Part shown: one piece after another, positions 63,497 to 64,000 of the stretch | Numbering within the stretch: position 1 is the stretch's first letter | Layout of the letters: every line of letters starts with the position of its first letter | From: DASYXZ01 sp035946625 | Lineage (GTDB): Bacteria; Acidobacteriota; Terriglobia; UBA7540 | NCBI GenBank assembly: GCA_035946625.1 | Contig: DASYZE010000072.1 | Span: forward strand, 1 to 64,000 | Length of the DNA: 64,000 nt | Direction: 5' to 3' | Notes under the pieces: model-generated | What the model was told of the DNA's origin: nothing | Database searches by the model: none | The model's input: only the letters and a program-made list of their open reading frames with translations | Made by a program: the position numbers and the translations under genes

Positions 63497-64000
63497 TTAT
63501 TTCAATTTGGTCGCGGTGACCTCCACCTCATAACGGCGGTTGGACGAAACGTCGTCCATGCTGGTGATCACGGCGGGCTTGCCGGGGGTGATGGCGGCGG
63601 CCACGGAGGAGCGGGCCTGGCGCACGATCGGGTTGGGTGTTCCGCCTGATGCGGAATCATCTTTTACAATGCTGCTGATCTCAATCTGGGTACCTTCAAG
63701 CAAGATATAACTCCCGTGGTCTCGCAAGCGGCAATCGATGTTGATGCCCACTTCGAAATACTGAAACGTATCCTTACCCGTGTTATAGGGAACCCTGTTG
63801 CCCACGCGAATTCTGCCCGTGTCACCGTCTTCGACCGACATCGTGTAGGTGCGGCTGTTGATTGTTTTTCCGCCTTCAAGTTCGCGCACGACGAATTCCA
63901 GGCGATAGACAGAGAGTGGTTTCTCTGGGGATTTTGAAGCTTCGGAGGAATGTTGGCCCTTGGGCGCGTCTTGAGCAGACGCCGTGCGGGCAAAACAGAC
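63497..64000 (-). CDS. Secreted hypothetical protein, 5'-truncated
   Basis: The frame is open to the right window edge, where it reads VCFARTASAQDAPKG, the end of a signal peptide. The mature part contains VYRLEFVVRELEGGKTINSR, YTMSVEDGDTGRIRVGNRVP and a C-terminal RRYEVEVTATKLK. Its beta-rich text is like small exported acidobacterial proteins; no function recognised. The start lies outside the window. Confidence 0.65.
   Translation of the reverse strand, partial: VCFARTASAQDAPKGQHSSEASKSPEKPLSVYRLEFVVRELEGGKTINSRTYTMSVEDGDTGRIRVGNRVPYNTGKDTFQYFEVGINIDCRLRDHGSYILLEGTQIEISSIVKDDSASGGTPNPIVRQARSSVAAAITPGKPAVITSMDDVSSNRRYEVEVTATKLK

Overview
The window looks like a piece of a moderately GC-rich chromosome, most plausibly from an Acidobacteriota member. 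That assignment is inferred from the gene mix (MglA-type GTPase, SelB, B12-radical SAM protein, several acidobacterial-style secreted hypotheticals). No rRNA or other decisive marker is present.

Layout. (1) 1-4.1 kb: the 3' end of a repeat-rich tail-fibre-like protein, a microcystin-dependent/phage-tail-collar protein, a Tat-exported small protein and a GNAT acetyltransferase, then a convergent sarcosine/N-methyltryptophan oxidase-type flavoprotein. (2) 4.4-35.9 kb: a probable 31.5-kb genomic island. An intact tRNA-Lys(CTT) gene lies at 35900-35975 on the minus strand. Its 3' half, from the anticodon loop to CCA, recurs as a perfect 45-bp direct repeat at 4425-4469, which is the classic att signature of tRNA-targeted integration. 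I found no intact integrase. (3) 36-64 kb: ordinary chromosome, with an SPFH protein, a histone-H1-like tail protein, a PLP decarboxylase, ankyrin protein, SMP-30 protein, maf, selB, gph, DUF1015, STAS, nickel permease, aminotransferase, AsmA, CBS, PilZ, mglA, a ParD/RelE-like pair, radical SAM and paired membrane paralogues.

The island has two halves. The left half (5.4-20.5 kb) is a long run of minus-strand genes. At its core are five or six small, mostly Cys-rich peptides sharing an N-terminal PGFTAE(A/V)SL-like block. With them lie an S8 protease resembling the cyanobactin PatA/PatG protease domain, a stand-alone protein resembling the PatG C-terminal domain, a CxxC mini-protein translationally coupled to the S8 protease, a secreted S53 protease, a beta-propeller protein, and several uncharacterised proteins. 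I propose this as a RiPP-like peptide/protease system without recognisable YcaO or radical-SAM enzymes. It is the most interesting part of the window.

The right half (21-35 kb) holds a metallophosphoesterase and an apparent lipid/sterol-type operon: a GMC oxidoreductase, an alpha/beta hydrolase with a probable Cys nucleophile, an acetoacetate-decarboxylase-like protein, three small membrane proteins and a patatin. The GMC enzyme and the patatin end in the same C-terminal module. A LuxR regulator, a Tat-exported tyrosinase and a lycopene-cyclase-like membrane protein follow. Several genes are broken or start oddly: two frameshifted peptides, a GMC enzyme whose only well-placed start is ACG, a toxin-like gene with an in-frame amber codon, and remnants of a flavoprotein, an SMP-30 protein and an IS1380-like transposase.
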